From Micrasema longulum (taxonomy: Eukaryota; Arthropoda; Insecta; Trichoptera; Brachycentridae): 64,000 bases of DNA. The number at the start of each line of letters is the position of its first letter. Position 1 is the stretch's first letter. The stretch is taken from the NCBI GenBank assembly GCA_022494885.1, contig JAGVSM010003760.1:62001-126000 (forward strand), in the 5' to 3' direction. Positions 53,400-63,885 of this stretch are shown here, in pieces. Under the pieces are notes generated by a model. The model was not told the origin of the DNA and did not search any database. It was given only the letters and a program-made list of their open reading frames with translations. Both the position numbers and the translations under genes were made by a program.

Positions 53400-54120
53400 T
53401 TAGGATAATCTTGAGGCCTGGAGCATCAGAAATAGTCTTTTCCATAACGTGGATAAGGGTCATGTAATGCGGTTTTCTCGAATCAAAAATCCATTAGTTT
53501 TTCAATTTGGTATCAATAACTTAGAAACAGTCAACAATTTCATTTATTTAGGTTCTCTCATCAGCGATGGCGGTGGGCGTGAAGGTGAAATACGGCGACG
53601 TATAGGCATTGCCAAAAGTGCTATAGGTCGGCTGGTGAAGATTTGAAAGAATCGCAGAATAACCATTAACACCAAAAAGAGACTGGTGAAAGCCTTGGTT
53701 TTCTCAGTGTTCAAGGACTGTGTAGAGTGTTGGACACTGAGGGAATCTGAAAATAAGAAAATCGAAGCTTTCGAAATGTGGTGTTGGCGGCGAATGCTGC
53801 GGATTGCGTGGACGGTCAGACGTACGAATACATCTATACTCCAGGAATTGGACATAGCAGAGAGACTAACATCCATGTTCGAGAAAAAAAATCTGCTGTT
53901 CTTTGGGCATATTTCCAAGGGGAACTCTGATAGTTTGGAGAAAATTATTCTCCAGGGAAGTGTCGAAGGGACAAGTCACTGAATTATCAGAATCATCACT
54001 GACGAATGCCTAAAGAAGAGCACAAGACCGTCCCAGATGGAGGGAGACTGTCCACAGACGGGCCATGCCTGGAGTCAGGCGTAATCACTATCCCCAGACA
54101 TGTGGCACGGATTAAAGAGA
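53400..54120 (+). pseudogene. RTE-type LINE RT C-terminus (family R3)
   Basis: On plus: NNLETVNNFIYLGSLISDGG, REGEIRRRIGIAKSAIGRLV, stop, ITINTKKRLVKALVFSVFKD, CVECWTLRESENKKIEAFEM, CWRRMLRIAWTVRRTN, LQELDIAERLTSM, GHISKGNSDSLEKI. It continues in another frame to the CCATGCCTGGAGTCAGGCG end shared with 16625-17215. It carries one extra stop and a deletion of the RSRGRSPTRW-like part. Confidence 0.86.
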
Positions 54121-54828
54121 TCAATAATACGACATTATATATTTTAAAGAGAATAAATTATCTTGGCACCATCACGGTTCTATTTCACACACTGAACTGT
54201 TATCTTCATTCTCCTCCCTATAATTAGAATACTTTACTATAAAAACATTTTAAATGATGGGAACGTTTTTAACCCCCGAGTCGACATTTAACACTTCCAC
54301 TCCTGAAAATAATTAAGGGTGAGGAATTAATTAAAACTTCGTGATTTACGTTTCAATTTTTAGTGACTGTAACTCTTTCGACACCGGTACTTTATCGATG
54401 CAAAAATGCGCCACCCCAAACGATTTATTACATCTTGAAAACTCTTACTTAATGATAATAATCGTGAAATATCCGTTTGATTAAATGATGAGATTGTTAA
54501 AAGAATCAAGGATTCGAAAGATACTAAAGGGAAGATCGAGCTGAATCAACGAATTTATATTTTTAGGATATTAGAGCGAAATAAAAATACGGTACCCTAA
54601 ATAATTAGTAACGAGAAAATGTTTCAAAAGCCTAAAAAAATGGATAGCGGAGGAAATTTGTTTCCTGATTATTAAATTTTGTCTTCAAGTTTTAAGAATT
54701 TATTATGTTTTTAAAAATTATTGTCATAGTTTTGCTTATTATGTTTACGATGATAAAAAGGTTAATTGGATTTATTACGTTTTTATTTTCTTATTATGTT
54801 AAATAACTAATCTAAGGCATGTTTCATT
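54121..54828. other. Spacer, nothing recognised
   Basis: AT-rich; no supported gene or repeat. Confidence 0.45.
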
Positions 54829-54830
54829 AT

Positions 54831-55065
54831 ACCGGTGTAATGATCAGCGCGTTTGCCTACCATGCGAGAGGTCTCAAGTTCGATTCCCGACAAGGTTGAT
54901 ATAAAATATTTATTTAAAAGGGTGTTTTCATACCAGAATATTTCATGGTCCCTGGACTGGTATCTTACCTTCATGTAACAGAAATGATCAAGATACGCTG
55001 CGATTGGTGTACCAATGCAGTGCCTTATGCATCATTAGGTGCGAAAAGGGAATAGTAATGATGAT
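54831..55065 (+). repeat. SINE C, full length
   Basis: CCGGTGTAATGATCAGCGCG, TTTGCCTACCATGCGAGAGG, B box AGTTCGATTCC (54878-54888), GGTCCCTGGACTGGTATC, GGTGTACCAATGCAGTGCC, GAATAGTAATGATGAT. The best-kept head of the family. Confidence 0.85.
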
Positions 55066-55285
55066 TCATTATACGTATTGTAAAATGTTTCCCTCGGTAC
55101 GGGACACCCCACCCCAGTGAGGGAAAAATATTCTGAAAAAAAAAAAACAAAATTAAATGTATAAATACTTTTTTAATAAATATAGCTCATCTCAAGACAG
55201 TTATATATGGATATATTTTTATTTATATATAGTTGAGGTATATAAAGCAGTAAGATAAAAAATAATATACTGAGAAAAATTATCA
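55066..55285. other. AT-rich spacer
   Basis: A short GC run (GGGACACCCCACCCCAG) near 55100. Nothing recognised. Confidence 0.4.
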
Positions 55286-55289
55286 TTGA

Positions 55290-56140
55290 TTTATTTTATT
55301 TTACAGAAACAAACAGTCGACAATGATATAATAATATAAAAAAGATGCGGTTTAAAGACAGACCAGCAAAGTTTCTAAATAAAAATTATACATATTTAAT
55401 TGTGGTACAACAAAAGGGTTTGTTTATGTGTATTTGTATAAGAGTAAGTGTAGAGGTGTGTTCGTGTGTATTTGCGTGGGAGTAAGTGTTCAGGTGTGTG
55501 TAAGTGTGAGCATCATTAAATAGCAAGTAGGATTGTATCGCAGCCAGAAAAAATGAGTCTTAATTTATTTTTTAATAAATTAAGGGGCGTGTTAAATATA
55601 TCAATAGATGAAAAAAAAGCATTATAGTTAGAGCAAGAACGATAGAGAAAAGAGTGTTGCGCATAGTCAGTGCTACAGACTGGCAGATGGAATAAGTACT
55701 TATTTATTGTTACGCGAAAGGGGACACTAAGATTAATTTTGGAAAGTAGGTTAAAAGAGTACTTTATTATTTGATAATTTTTATAAATGGCATAATTCAG
55801 GTATAGTGCGTCTATTTTCAAAGGTAAAAAATCCATTTTATTTAGCAGATTGGCTGTAAGTGCAAAGCCTTCAATTGTTTTTATAATCTAGGTGTTTAAA
55901 AAAATTTGATTGAACATTTTCAATCCTTTTTATGTTTGTTATGTATTGTGGGCTCCACAAAACGGATGCAAACTCCAAGTTACTGCGTACAAAAGTGTTG
56001 TTTAAAGTTTTCAATGTGTTTTGTTTTTTAAAGGGTTTGGAAATTCTTAAAACGAAGCTCAGCATTTGGTAAGCTTTTTGTAAATGACGGTGACAAAATT
56101 TGCCTTTATTTAATTTTAATATTTCTTTATACATATGTAT
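55290..56140 (-). pseudogene. LINE J1 RT C-terminus and 3' UTR
   Basis: On minus: ILRISKPFKKQNTLKTLNNT-like frame with FVRSNLEFASVLWSPQYITN, IKRIENVQSNFFKHLDYK. After a frameshift come LPLKIDALYLNYAIYKNYQI, FHLPVCSTDYAQHSFLYRSC and a stop near 55516, then the CACAC-rich UTR and an AAAT-type tail at 55290. This is the reference J1 copy here. Confidence 0.82.
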
Positions 56141-56360
56141 CTTTTATTTTTTTAAGATATTTCAAACTCAAAAAAAAATACTAAAAATTATAATTGGCAT
56201 AAAATAAAATTCGGAGGTTCGTCGCAGTACGCCAATATATGACACACGCTTCCGCTTACGATTGCAATACGACTGAAGCTTCGGACCAACGCGTGATTTC
56301 ACAGCGTCCCCCCTCCATTCCACGACCGTCATTTTTGATTTAGAAAACGCACTTTATTAC
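56141..56360. other. GC-richer unassigned block
   Basis: GGTTCGTCGCAGTACGCC, CGACTGAAGCTTCGGACC, GCGTGATTTCACAGCGTCC at 56215-56330. Not recognised. Confidence 0.35.
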
Positions 56361-56361
56361 A

Positions 56362-56530
56362 CAATAGGCCTTACTTATAAATCGGGTATAAAGTTAAGCT
56401 GGAGAATAGTGGTAGAATGATGATGTTACAGCAAAAAGTATTACTTATAAACCTCCCATAGAGTTAAACTCGTTTTAAATCTGGGAAAGCGACCATAGAA
56501 TCTTATACCTGCATATTATGTGGTAAAACG
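56362..56530 (+). mobile_element. MITE G relative, one end
   Basis: GGCCTTACTTATAAATCGGG, TATAAAGTTAAGCTGGAG, AGTGGTAGAATGATGATG, then a second TTACTTATAAACCTCCCA. The ends match both MITE G and the hairpin MITE at 45208. Confidence 0.5.
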
Positions 56531-56696
56531 CTGGAATAAGCACGCGATCTGTGAAAAGTCATATTTATCGGTAATCAAAATGGATAGTTTATCAGATTTT
56601 ATTTTTCAATTTGAAACAATTTCGAAGTGTTGCGACCTTCTCAATTGAATTCAAAGGATTTTTAATAATTTGTTTTAACAATATCGGAAATGTTAT

Positions 56697-57075
56697 ATGT
56701 GTGTATGTGTTTTAATTAGTTGTGATAAAAAAGAAACACAAATAATCTAAAGAGCTCACTTTTTACGTTCTTCTCTTCTTCCCAATTTTGATTTCTTTTT
56801 CTAACGGTTTTCTCCGTGTTCTCCATTACACTGACAATAGTCCCGATTTGACTTAGACGTTTGTTTGTTGTTGTTATAAAAGTTACTGCGCACGCGCACA
56901 TATCAGTGTTGACTGTTTAAAAAAATGAAGCATGAAATAACCTATGAATTGTTATTCCAGGTAATAAATATTTTCATAAGTAAGCTTTTTTTATATAAGT
57001 TATAAACAATTAAACCGGGTATAGTTATTTCTTAATGTAAACCTGGTATAAGGAAATCTAATGAGTAATGCCCAA
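56697..57075 (-). mobile_element. MITE G, single arm
   Basis: Reverse complement of 2441-2806: CTTCTCTTCTTCCCAATTTT, GTTACTGCGCACGCGCACAT, TTCATAAGTAAGCTTTTTTT, TAAACCTGGTATAAGGAAAT. Confidence 0.72.
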
Positions 57076-57478
57076 TATATCTGTGCCCAGGTCGAGGCCC
57101 AAGTACCTTTCAAAATTCAATAAACGTTGAAAAACAGCGCAAGTAGGATACCGTCTATCACAACACATAGCAACGTAATAACTGCTTGTTTATTGTTCAC
57201 CTGAACCTGTGACGCTTCAAAGAAGTTTATTTTTTATTTGAACCGTATTCATCAAGTTTTTTATGCATTTCAGAAAAACGTCATTCAATTAAATGCTTTA
57301 ATTTTTACCATGTGTAAGAAAATAAAAAACAATTTTTCGTAGCACTGAACTTATTCATTGTTAGTTTTCTGGGTAATCACTGTAATATTTGCGTTTTTTT
57401 ACACACAATTATTCTGAAGTAATTGTAATATTTTAATTCTGCACAACTAAATTTACCATGCTCGGGAAAAACATCTTT
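57076..57478. other. Spacer, nothing recognised
   Basis: No feature supported. Confidence 0.45.
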
Positions 57479-57479
57479 T

Positions 57480-57915
57480 ATTTTATTTTATTTGGGAAAT
57501 CAACAGTTCTACATACATGTTTATAGTACATAAACATATATAGATCGGGTTGTGATCCTGTGGCTAGTGTCTCGGACTCACGGACCAAAGGTCTGTGGTT
57601 CAAATCCCACTCTACCCCAACTTGATTCCCATTTTCTAATAGTGAGTTATTTACAACTCGTTGAAAATGGCCCTCAAAATTGAATATTTTGGTAAATCAT
57701 AAGAACGCAATTTTTTTTATTGAAAAAAAAAATACTAATAACAGATTTCCACAAAGTTAGTAAATAAAATATATTAAATAAATACAAATAAGTTTATGCA
57801 AATAAAAATGTTTTTTTTATACTTGTAAATATTTTTCAATAATCAAAGAATTTTTTTATATATTTTTTTAAGAGCAGTAAGTTATTGTAAATTGGGTGGG
57901 ATTATATTATTAAAA
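57480..57915 (-). mobile_element. LINE J5 3' UTR carrying SINE B
   Basis: TTTATTTGGGAAATCAACAG and, beyond the SINE, ACTAATAACAGATTTCCACA, TAAGTTATTGTAAATTGGG match 35937-36180. No coding part is left. Confidence 0.7.
57546..57732 (+). repeat. SINE B (tRNA-derived), full length
   Basis: CGGGTTGTGATCCTGTGGCT, CACGGACCAAAGGTCTG, B box GGTTCAAATCC (57597-57607), TACCCCAACTTGATTCCC, AGTGAGTTATTTACAACTCG, A-rich end. Inserted in the J5 3' UTR; the empty site is seen at about 35995-36010. Confidence 0.88.
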
Positions 57916-57947
57916 AACTTATGTGATATATATTTTAATAAATTTCT

Positions 57948-58345
57948 AGGAGTTGAATCCAGTCTTTGTCTGCAAACATTGGAACAAACTCAAAATATAG
58001 TCAATCATTCGGTTAAATTGCGTTAGTAAATTTAATATAAACTCATATTTAAATTTATTTCAACAGAGAGGGAAAAATTTTTGAGAAGGGAATATGGAAG
58101 TCTAGGCATTTACAGGGCTTATGACCTGTCATAGGCTGGTTTAAGTGGCCACTTTACACACTGTGTAACATTCACCATTCTGCCCAAGTTTGAACAATGA
58201 CAGGTCATAAGCCCTGTAAATGCCTAGACTTCCATATTCCCTTCTCAAAAATTTTTCCCTCTGTTGAAATAAATTTTAATATGAACAACTCCCTAGGGAG
58301 GAAATCCAGCCAGTCTGCAAGCATTTGGACATAATCAAACATTGT
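57948..58345. repeat. Family D foldback with heads
   Basis: A plus head scrap (TAGGAGTTGAATCCAGTC) precedes a minus tail (58060-58190: CTAGGCATTTACAGGGCTTA, GGTTTAAGTGGCCACTTTAC) that flips at CAATGACAGG into a plus tail (TAAGCCCTGTAAATGCCTAG), then CTCCCTAGGGAGGAAATCC, CAGTCTGCAAGCATTTGG. The two tails are almost perfect inverted copies over about 85 bases. Confidence 0.82.
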
Positions 58346-58785
58346 TAATATAAACTCATTTATTTGAAATTGTCTTACTCTGCTTCGTTTAAAACAGTCA
58401 ACAATCCTTGAGCCAGGATACAACTTATAGGTTTTTCATCTCAATCAAGTTGATTGTGTCCTCGAGATCCCGAGTCATCAGGAGACTAAGGGTTGTCCTG
58501 GGGGTCCTTCAGAGTAAAGGGTTTCGAGTGTGTAACTCGCTGTTGATTTTAAATTGGCAGCTACAGCGCCCCATTAAAATTCTGTCGTCGGATTATTACA
58601 GGACAATGGAATGTTCATATCAATGAAAGTTAGATTTACTTATTATCGTTGAAGAATTTTTATTGTTCGATAATATCATGTTTGACATTTATTGCAATAG
58701 AAAGGGAAACCGTTTTTGAGAAGGGAAAATGGACCATAGAAATGAAGGCGTATTATGGGATTCGCATGCTAGTGTTATTATTGTT
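58346..58785. other. Unassigned spacer
   Basis: A 72-codon plus frame (58408-58626) with SRVIRRLRVVLGVLQSKGF is not recognised. CCTGATGACTCGGG, ATCTCGAGG on minus near 58480 has a CTGATGA box but no GAAA. Confidence 0.35.
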
Positions 58786-59465
58786 TTTTTTTGCACTACA
58801 ACAAGCCAGGTATTACTGAGGTGAATTACAACACAGATTATCCAGGCTTATGAAAAATCACTAAAAATTTTTTTTTATTTTTATATACATATTTTTTTAA
58901 AGAATTGAACAGAAAATATAAAAGTAAAAATAATGAAACTCACTAAACCGCGAAACCGGCTTGTCAGCAGGTCTCTTAATTTTACTTTACCAACAAAAAA
59001 AAGAAATTATATAAATTAAAAAAGTAATATAAACATTATTAAGAACTAAAAGATAAGCATTCTTATTTTTCACACAAAATTTATTTACATAGACTTAAAT
59101 AGTTTAATCTTAAGATAAAATTATAATCAATAAAGCCTTGTTACATATTATAAATTAAATATTTTTTTTCTTAAATGTTTAGCCAACATTTTCTTTTAAT
59201 ATCTGCTTAGGAATCTTGTTAAAATTTTTAAGAACTGTGTAATGAAGTGTTCTTTGGCCATACTTGTTTACAAACCTCGGTACTGACAAGACTTTACGTT
59301 GTGCTAGCCTTGTATTATGTATATGTATATACCTTTTCTTGTAGGCTTCTGTCAAACCGATACCTAGAAACAAATTTGAGTCAAAAAATACCATCACCCG
59401 GGAATCGAACCCGGAACCTTCCGAGCGTAAGCCAAGCATCTTGACCACTACGCCAAGGAGGCCGT
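58786..59465 (-). repeat. SINE A split by LINE J2
   Basis: The SINE 5' half is at 59394-59465 (minus: ACGGCCTCCTTGGCGTAGTG, GGTTCGATTCCCGGGTGAT) and its 3' half at 58786-58862 (CATAAGCCTGGATAATCTG, AATACCTGGCTTGTTGTAG). A LINE lies between. GTGAT is present at both junctions. Confidence 0.78.
58868..59393 (-). pseudogene. LINE J2 RT C-terminus and 3' UTR
   Basis: On minus: KKRYIHIHNTRLAQRKVLSV, PRFVNKYGQRTLHYTVLKNF, NKIPKQILKENVG and stop (59179). The NTR......P.....YGQR...Y....NK.P pattern is the C-terminus of Jockey-like LINEs. The 3' UTR matches 39360-39655. The frame's apparent start lies in SINE sequence, so the true 5' part is missing. Confidence 0.78.
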
Positions 59466-59765
59466 CAGCTTTGAAAAAGAGATGGAAATGTCTCGAAACC
59501 GAAAGACATGTAGAAGAGGTCTATGTTCAAGACGCACGGAAGAAATGCGGCAATGTTTTGACGCTGCCCGGTTGAGATTCGCCCAAAATTGGGGACACGA
59601 TTTTCAAGAATATAAGATATTCATAAATATTGAACAGCAAGTTTTTATCTATACTCAACAGGCCAGCGTTACAACACACGACCGTCTTCCTTTTGTGCGC
59701 CTTGAACGTAGAACCCGACTAAAGAAATGTCGATAATTGGTTATAAACCACTTATCACTTCGCTT
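59466..59765 (+). repeat. Family E variant with insert in hammerhead-like arm
   Basis: AAGAGATGGAAATGTCTCGA, AACCGAAAGAC (59470-59510) is an E core with a worn CTGATGA box. The matching 3' part GTCGATAATTGGTTATAAAC, CACTTATC does not follow after about 17 bases as at 1515-1555, but some 230 bases later (59728-59755). The insert holds a plus frame with TEEMRQCFDAARLRFAQNWG that I cannot identify. Confidence 0.5.
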
Positions 59766-59942
59766 CCACTCCCACCAAGTCTATTATATGCCATTGTGTC
59801 TTTCTATTTTCCTTTGCAATAATTTCCTATGTTTAAATATGTCCTTAAAAATGCCCATTAAATAAGTAAATAAATATTTACCAACATTTATTACACGTTT
59901 AAATTTTCGTCGACAAGAATTCGATGAATAACCTGAATCAAT

Positions 59943-60100
59943 ATGAATTTCAGCTCTTTGACTTCACGAAGATCAACAGATGAAAGAATTGAAGAAATGT
60001 AGATGTTCAACATGGACAAAAACACAGGTTATAAGCCCTGTAAATGCCTAGACTTCTATATTTCATTCTATAAAATGTTCTTTATCTCCGTCGTAATATT
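59943..60100 (+). repeat. Family D body and tail fragment
   Basis: TTTCAGCTCTTTGACTTCAC, AACAGATGAAAGAATTGAAG, CATAAGC-type TTATAAGCCCTGTAAATGCC. Confidence 0.78.
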
Positions 60101-60905
60101 TTTTTCATGTATAAATTATTCATTATTTTACAAATGTCAATAATTCATGCTTTCTTCCCCATACACTGCGCAAATATTGCGAGCATCTTTGGCCTCTTTA
60201 TTATCTCGATAGAACGCGAACAAAAAAAATTGTCGATAATGCTTACTATCATCCACTTGACATTCCATTTTGAAGGCTTGTAATCAAATAAAATAAAATA
60301 CATGTTTATGTAACGTAAAAGCAAACAAAATATCTTTTAGAGCGGAAAACTGTCTTTTGAATCACAGCCTTTAACATTTTTTAAAACTTGTTGTAACATT
60401 TTTAAATTTAAAAATTACGTAGACAATTTATAACTGATAACACTTTATGAAGATAAAATAAAAAATATTCCTACAAAAGAGTGAATAATGTATTTATATA
60501 CATATTTTTATTTCGAACTGTTTGAAATGATTCCGTTTTTCTGTGTTAATTAATTTGAAATAAAAGAGGACAGTTAAAATCACAAGACATATTTAAAATC
60601 CTTTGATAATGATTAAAAGTTTTTGCAAATAATAATTTCAGAGCATTTTTGTCATTTCGAAATGTCACCGAAGGGTGAAATATTCATTTTCCCACCCGCT
60701 TTGGTGGAAAAATATAATTAAAGACAAACAGACGGGAGACCCCTTCTGAGAATCGAAAAATATGTTTCTCTACGATTAATAATTAAAAAATAATAAGAAA
60801 AAATGATGTCGTAAAAGAAACACCCCCTTCTTAACCCTTTCTGTAAAAGACACCCTTAAAATCGTTATTTATTCCCGATGTTATGGCACATTTTGATTTG
60901 ATACA
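60101..60905. other. AT-rich spacer, nothing recognised
   Basis: Moderate-GC patch at 60660-60760 without a supported feature. Confidence 0.45.
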
Positions 60906-60909
60906 GCGT

Positions 60910-61010
60910 TTCTCTTTTTCCTGCGTCCAGACGGAAGAAAAACACAGGTCTGTGCGTGTAAAAGAACAAGAACCCTGGACTAGTATTTGGACTCGATAGC
61001 TATTATTAGT
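60910..61010 (+). repeat. Family L fragment
   Basis: CAGACGGAAGAAAAACACAG, GTCTGTGCGTGTAAAAGAAC, AAGAACCCTGGACTAG. ACACAG/CTGTG would form stem II; the CTGATGA and GAAA boxes are worn. Related to 21361 and 1731. Confidence 0.45.
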
Positions 61011-61034
61011 TTTAAATTTAGTGAATACAAATAG

Positions 61035-61170
61035 TGTGAAGATTGGTGCGTTCGTTTCCCGTGATAAGGGTCCTATGTTTGTTTAATTGTTTATAAAATG
61101 GCGCAGCGTAAGACAGATCATCTTATCTTACATGTAACAAAATAATCAAGATGCACTGAAATTAAAGTAA
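61035..61170 (+). repeat. SINE C, worn
   Basis: GATTGGTGCGTTCGTTTCCC, AGACAGATCATCTTATCTT, CATGTAACAAAATAATCAAG. B box lost. Confidence 0.55.
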
Positions 61171-61271
61171 TGTTAATGTTTATGAAATATTTATTTTACA
61201 CGGTTAATTGCGTTTTCTAGAATACAAGCAATAACAACATAAAATATATATTTCTGCATTATGATCTACTT

Positions 61272-61660
61272 TAACAAATTACAATAGGGATGGAGAATAC
61301 CTTAAATAGGGGAATATGGATGTCAAGGCATTTACAGGGCTTATGACTTGTCATTGGCTGGTTTAAGTGGCCACTTTACGCACTGTGTAACATTTACAAT
61401 TTTGACTATGTTTGAACATCCATATTTCTTCAATTGTTCCATTCGTTGATTTTAGTGAAGTTAAAGAGCTGAAACCTTTATTGTTGTGAAGAGATTCATC
61501 TGACTGAATTATTTCACATAATAGGCAACGCCTGAAAACAATTTTTCAATTTTTACACTTTTTCTTGGACCAGTTGGTTTCATTACATGTTAATCTTAAT
61601 GACTCCCGAGGGGGTGAAATCCAGTCTTTTGTCTACGAACATTTGGACAAACTCAAATAT
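61272..61660 (-). repeat. Family D, near-complete unit plus head
   Basis: CAATAGGGATGGAGAATACC, TTTACAGGGCTTATGACTTG, GGCTGGTTTAAGTGGCCACT, GAGCTGAAACCTTTATTG, ATAGGCAACGCCTGAAAACA, then a head CTCCCGAGGGGGTGAAATCC in plus sense. A third head subfamily. Confidence 0.8.
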
Positions 61661-61664
61661 TGTA

Positions 61665-62035
61665 ATAATCTACTTTGTTTCTTTTTTCACATCTGCTCCA
61701 AGGTGGAGCATGTGAATATCACCAGACGCTTCCAGGAAGTTCTATCGTCAGCCAGCGTCTTGCCTCTTTCCACGTCAATTAGTTCTGCAGAATAAAACCG
61801 ATAGATTATCATTGACGGTCTTCAGGCCGGCGGGATCCCCGAGGTGTGAAGAAGAGGTAATTTACGTTTAGGTTCTCTTGAGGCATGAGCAGCACGTGCC
61901 CGAGTCAGGTCCACCGCCGTATCCTCAAAAAGCTCGTTATAGGAGACTGCTGCGTCCGTTCTCGGACTTCAATGTTAGTTACTTAATCAAACACAATTGA
62001 GACACACAAATAGACGCGCAGCAAAAACTGCAATC
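61665..62035. other. GC-richer unassigned block
   Basis: CACCAGACGCTTCCAGGAAG, TTCAGGCCGGCGGGATCCCC, GTCCGTTCTCGGACTTC. Its composition stands out from the neighbours. No protein or repeat match is recognised; it might be the 5' or coding part of an unrecognised LINE. Confidence 0.35.
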
Positions 62036-62039
62036 AGAT

Positions 62040-62830
62040 TTTAATCAAGTTTTAAGATGGTCACATGATTAAAGCCTAACAATAAATACAAAAAAAACGA
62101 AAGCGTTACACATTAAGTCCCCATATAATAGACCAAAAGAAGATTAATTAATAAATGCACACACTCATGAATGTTTGCATAACAATCTACAAGACAGCAA
62201 ATGCACAAAAAAAGATTATGTATCAAAATATGAATATTTCGGTATTATTATAGATTCCACTTTTAATTAGGAAAAACAGGCAAAAACAGTTTGCAATAAG
62301 TTAAAAGTTTGCTTACTTAACATGTACCATTTAATACCATACCCAGTGCTGAGACTAGTTTACTTGGGGCTAGTTGACCCAAAAATTCAATATGAATCAA
62401 GAATATGGGGACTAAGTTTCAAATCTTATACCGACAGAGTATTGAACCCACAAGTACTTATTTTAAAAACTATCGTACCTGCAGAAATAATGATTGAGGC
62501 CAAAGACAACGATAAAATATTATTTGGTTATGTTAACGTTTTGCCAATTAACGAACAATGTTAGTATAAGATAATGACAGATCATTTCTTCGATTGCAGT
62601 TTTAAATCCAAAGTTACCCTCCAGATCGTGACCCGACAAGTATCGGCACAGCAACCACGACAGAAGTACTACTATGGAGATAAAACAATGGGGAGTGTAG
62701 TACCAAAACTGTATAATTTAATACCAACTGAAAATCGTGAGGAAAAAAAAATAAATTCATTTTTTTTAAAAGTCAAAAATTTATTGAAAACAGCAAGTGA
62801 AACTTGAGAGTGCACAAAAATATATTTTAT
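62040..62830 (+). pseudogene. LINE J6 RT C-terminus
   Basis: On plus: KYEYFGIIIDSTFN, stop, NKLKVCLLNMYHLIPYPVLR, LVYLGLVDPKIQYESRIWGL, NPQVLILKTIV; after a stop KIMTDHFFDCSFKSKV, QPRQKYYYGDKTMGSVVPKL, YNLIPTENREEKKINSFFLK. The Y.GL...I.Y....WG and LYN.IP motifs mark the end of a Jockey-like LINE. Several stops. Confidence 0.72.
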
Positions 62831-62980
62831 TCTTCATTTATTATTAAAATATGGACTTGCCTTTTATAAATTAAAAAAAAAAAATAGTGTTACCCGCAGA
62901 CAAGTTTCAGCTTTGCGAGAACAAAAATACAAATTTGTATGTAACATATTTGTAAATAAAACTTATTTGTAAGTTGTGAA
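62831..62980. other. AT-rich spacer
   Basis: Probably the rest of the LINE 3' region; nothing firm. Confidence 0.4.
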
Positions 62981-62984
62981 ACTT

Positions 62985-63450
62985 ATTTGTAACAGAGAGG
63001 GAAAACATTTTCGAGAAGGGAATATGGAAGTTTAGGCATTTACAGGGCTTATGACCTGTCATCGGCTATTTAAGTGGCCACTTTACACACTGTGTAACAT
63101 TCACCGTTCTGTCCATGTTTGAACATCCATATTTCCTCAACTCTTCCATCTGTTGACTTTTGTGAAGTAAAAGAGCTGAAACCTTTATCACGTGGGTGAG
63201 ATTCATCCGGCTGAACCAAATCACCTACTAGGCAACGCCTGAAAACAATTTTCCAATTTTGATAATTCTTCTTTTACCAGGTAGTCAACTCAGCAATGTT
63301 TGAGTATGTCCAAATGCTTGCCGACTGGCCGGATTTCCTCCCTAGGGAGTTTTCCTCTTTGTTGAAATAAATTTAAAAATGAATAACTCCCTAGGGAGGA
63401 AATCCAGCCAGTCTGCAAGCATTTGGACATACTCAAACATTGTTGTATAA
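62985..63450 (-). repeat. Family D, complete unit with hairpin end
   Basis: The minus unit from AACAGAGAGGGAAAACATTT to GGCAACGCCTGAAAACAATT is nearly the mirror of 1-240. It is followed by a hairpin: CAATGTTTGAGTATGTCC, GGATTTCCTCCCTAGGGAG (63292-63350), a loop of about 30 bases, then ACTCCCTAGGGAGGAAATCC, ATTTGGACATACTCAAACAT (63384-63443). Confidence 0.85.
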
Positions 63451-63639
63451 ATAAAACTTAAAACCACCTTATGCCTAATATTATCTTGAAGCAATCACTC
63501 TCAAAACTCAGAAGTTAGGCGTATTGAGTGTTTTGACAATAAATCCTGTCCTGACCCCATCAGCTTCTCTATAATGGGCAGAATATTGAGATATTTGGCA
63601 GGTTTAAATACTAAGGAGTTTAAATAACTGAAGATGATG

Positions 63640-63796
63640 GCACGTACAAAGAGCTCGCAATCCGCTTAGGAATTACTGGAGCAACTTTTAATACGGTGCG
63701 TGTTGTCTAAAACTCTAGTCTATACTCGATCAAAACGAAATGCAGATTATAAAACTCTTATATAATACCAGTATTCTTATATGGGTGCGAATCTTG
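63640..63796 (+). pseudogene. RTE-type LINE fragment
   Basis: On plus: DGTYKELAIRLGITGATFNT, stop, NSSLYSIKTKCRL, SYIIPVFLYGCESW. The KTK.RL.NS.I.PV.LYG.E.W motif is typical of RTE-type RT C-termini. It stops abruptly at the (CAA)n run. Confidence 0.6.
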
Positions 63797-63875
63797 GCAA
63801 CAACAACAACAACAATAACAAACCATCACGCCGTTTCCCCGTAGGGGTAGGCAGAGAGAATAGAACGCCATAACA
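63797..63875 (-). mobile_element. LINE R1, extreme 3' end
   Basis: (CAA)n then CAAACC-type ACCATCACGCCGTTTCCCCG, GTAGGCAGAGAGAATAGAAC matches the R1 ends at 48297 and 50560. About 75 bases long. Confidence 0.78.
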
Positions 63876-63885
63876 TAACAGATAG

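Noticed and set aside
58460..58500. Hammerhead-like CTGATGACTCGG...CTCGAGG on minus
   Set aside because: The GAAA box is missing and no second arm exists. A CTGATGA word alone is common.
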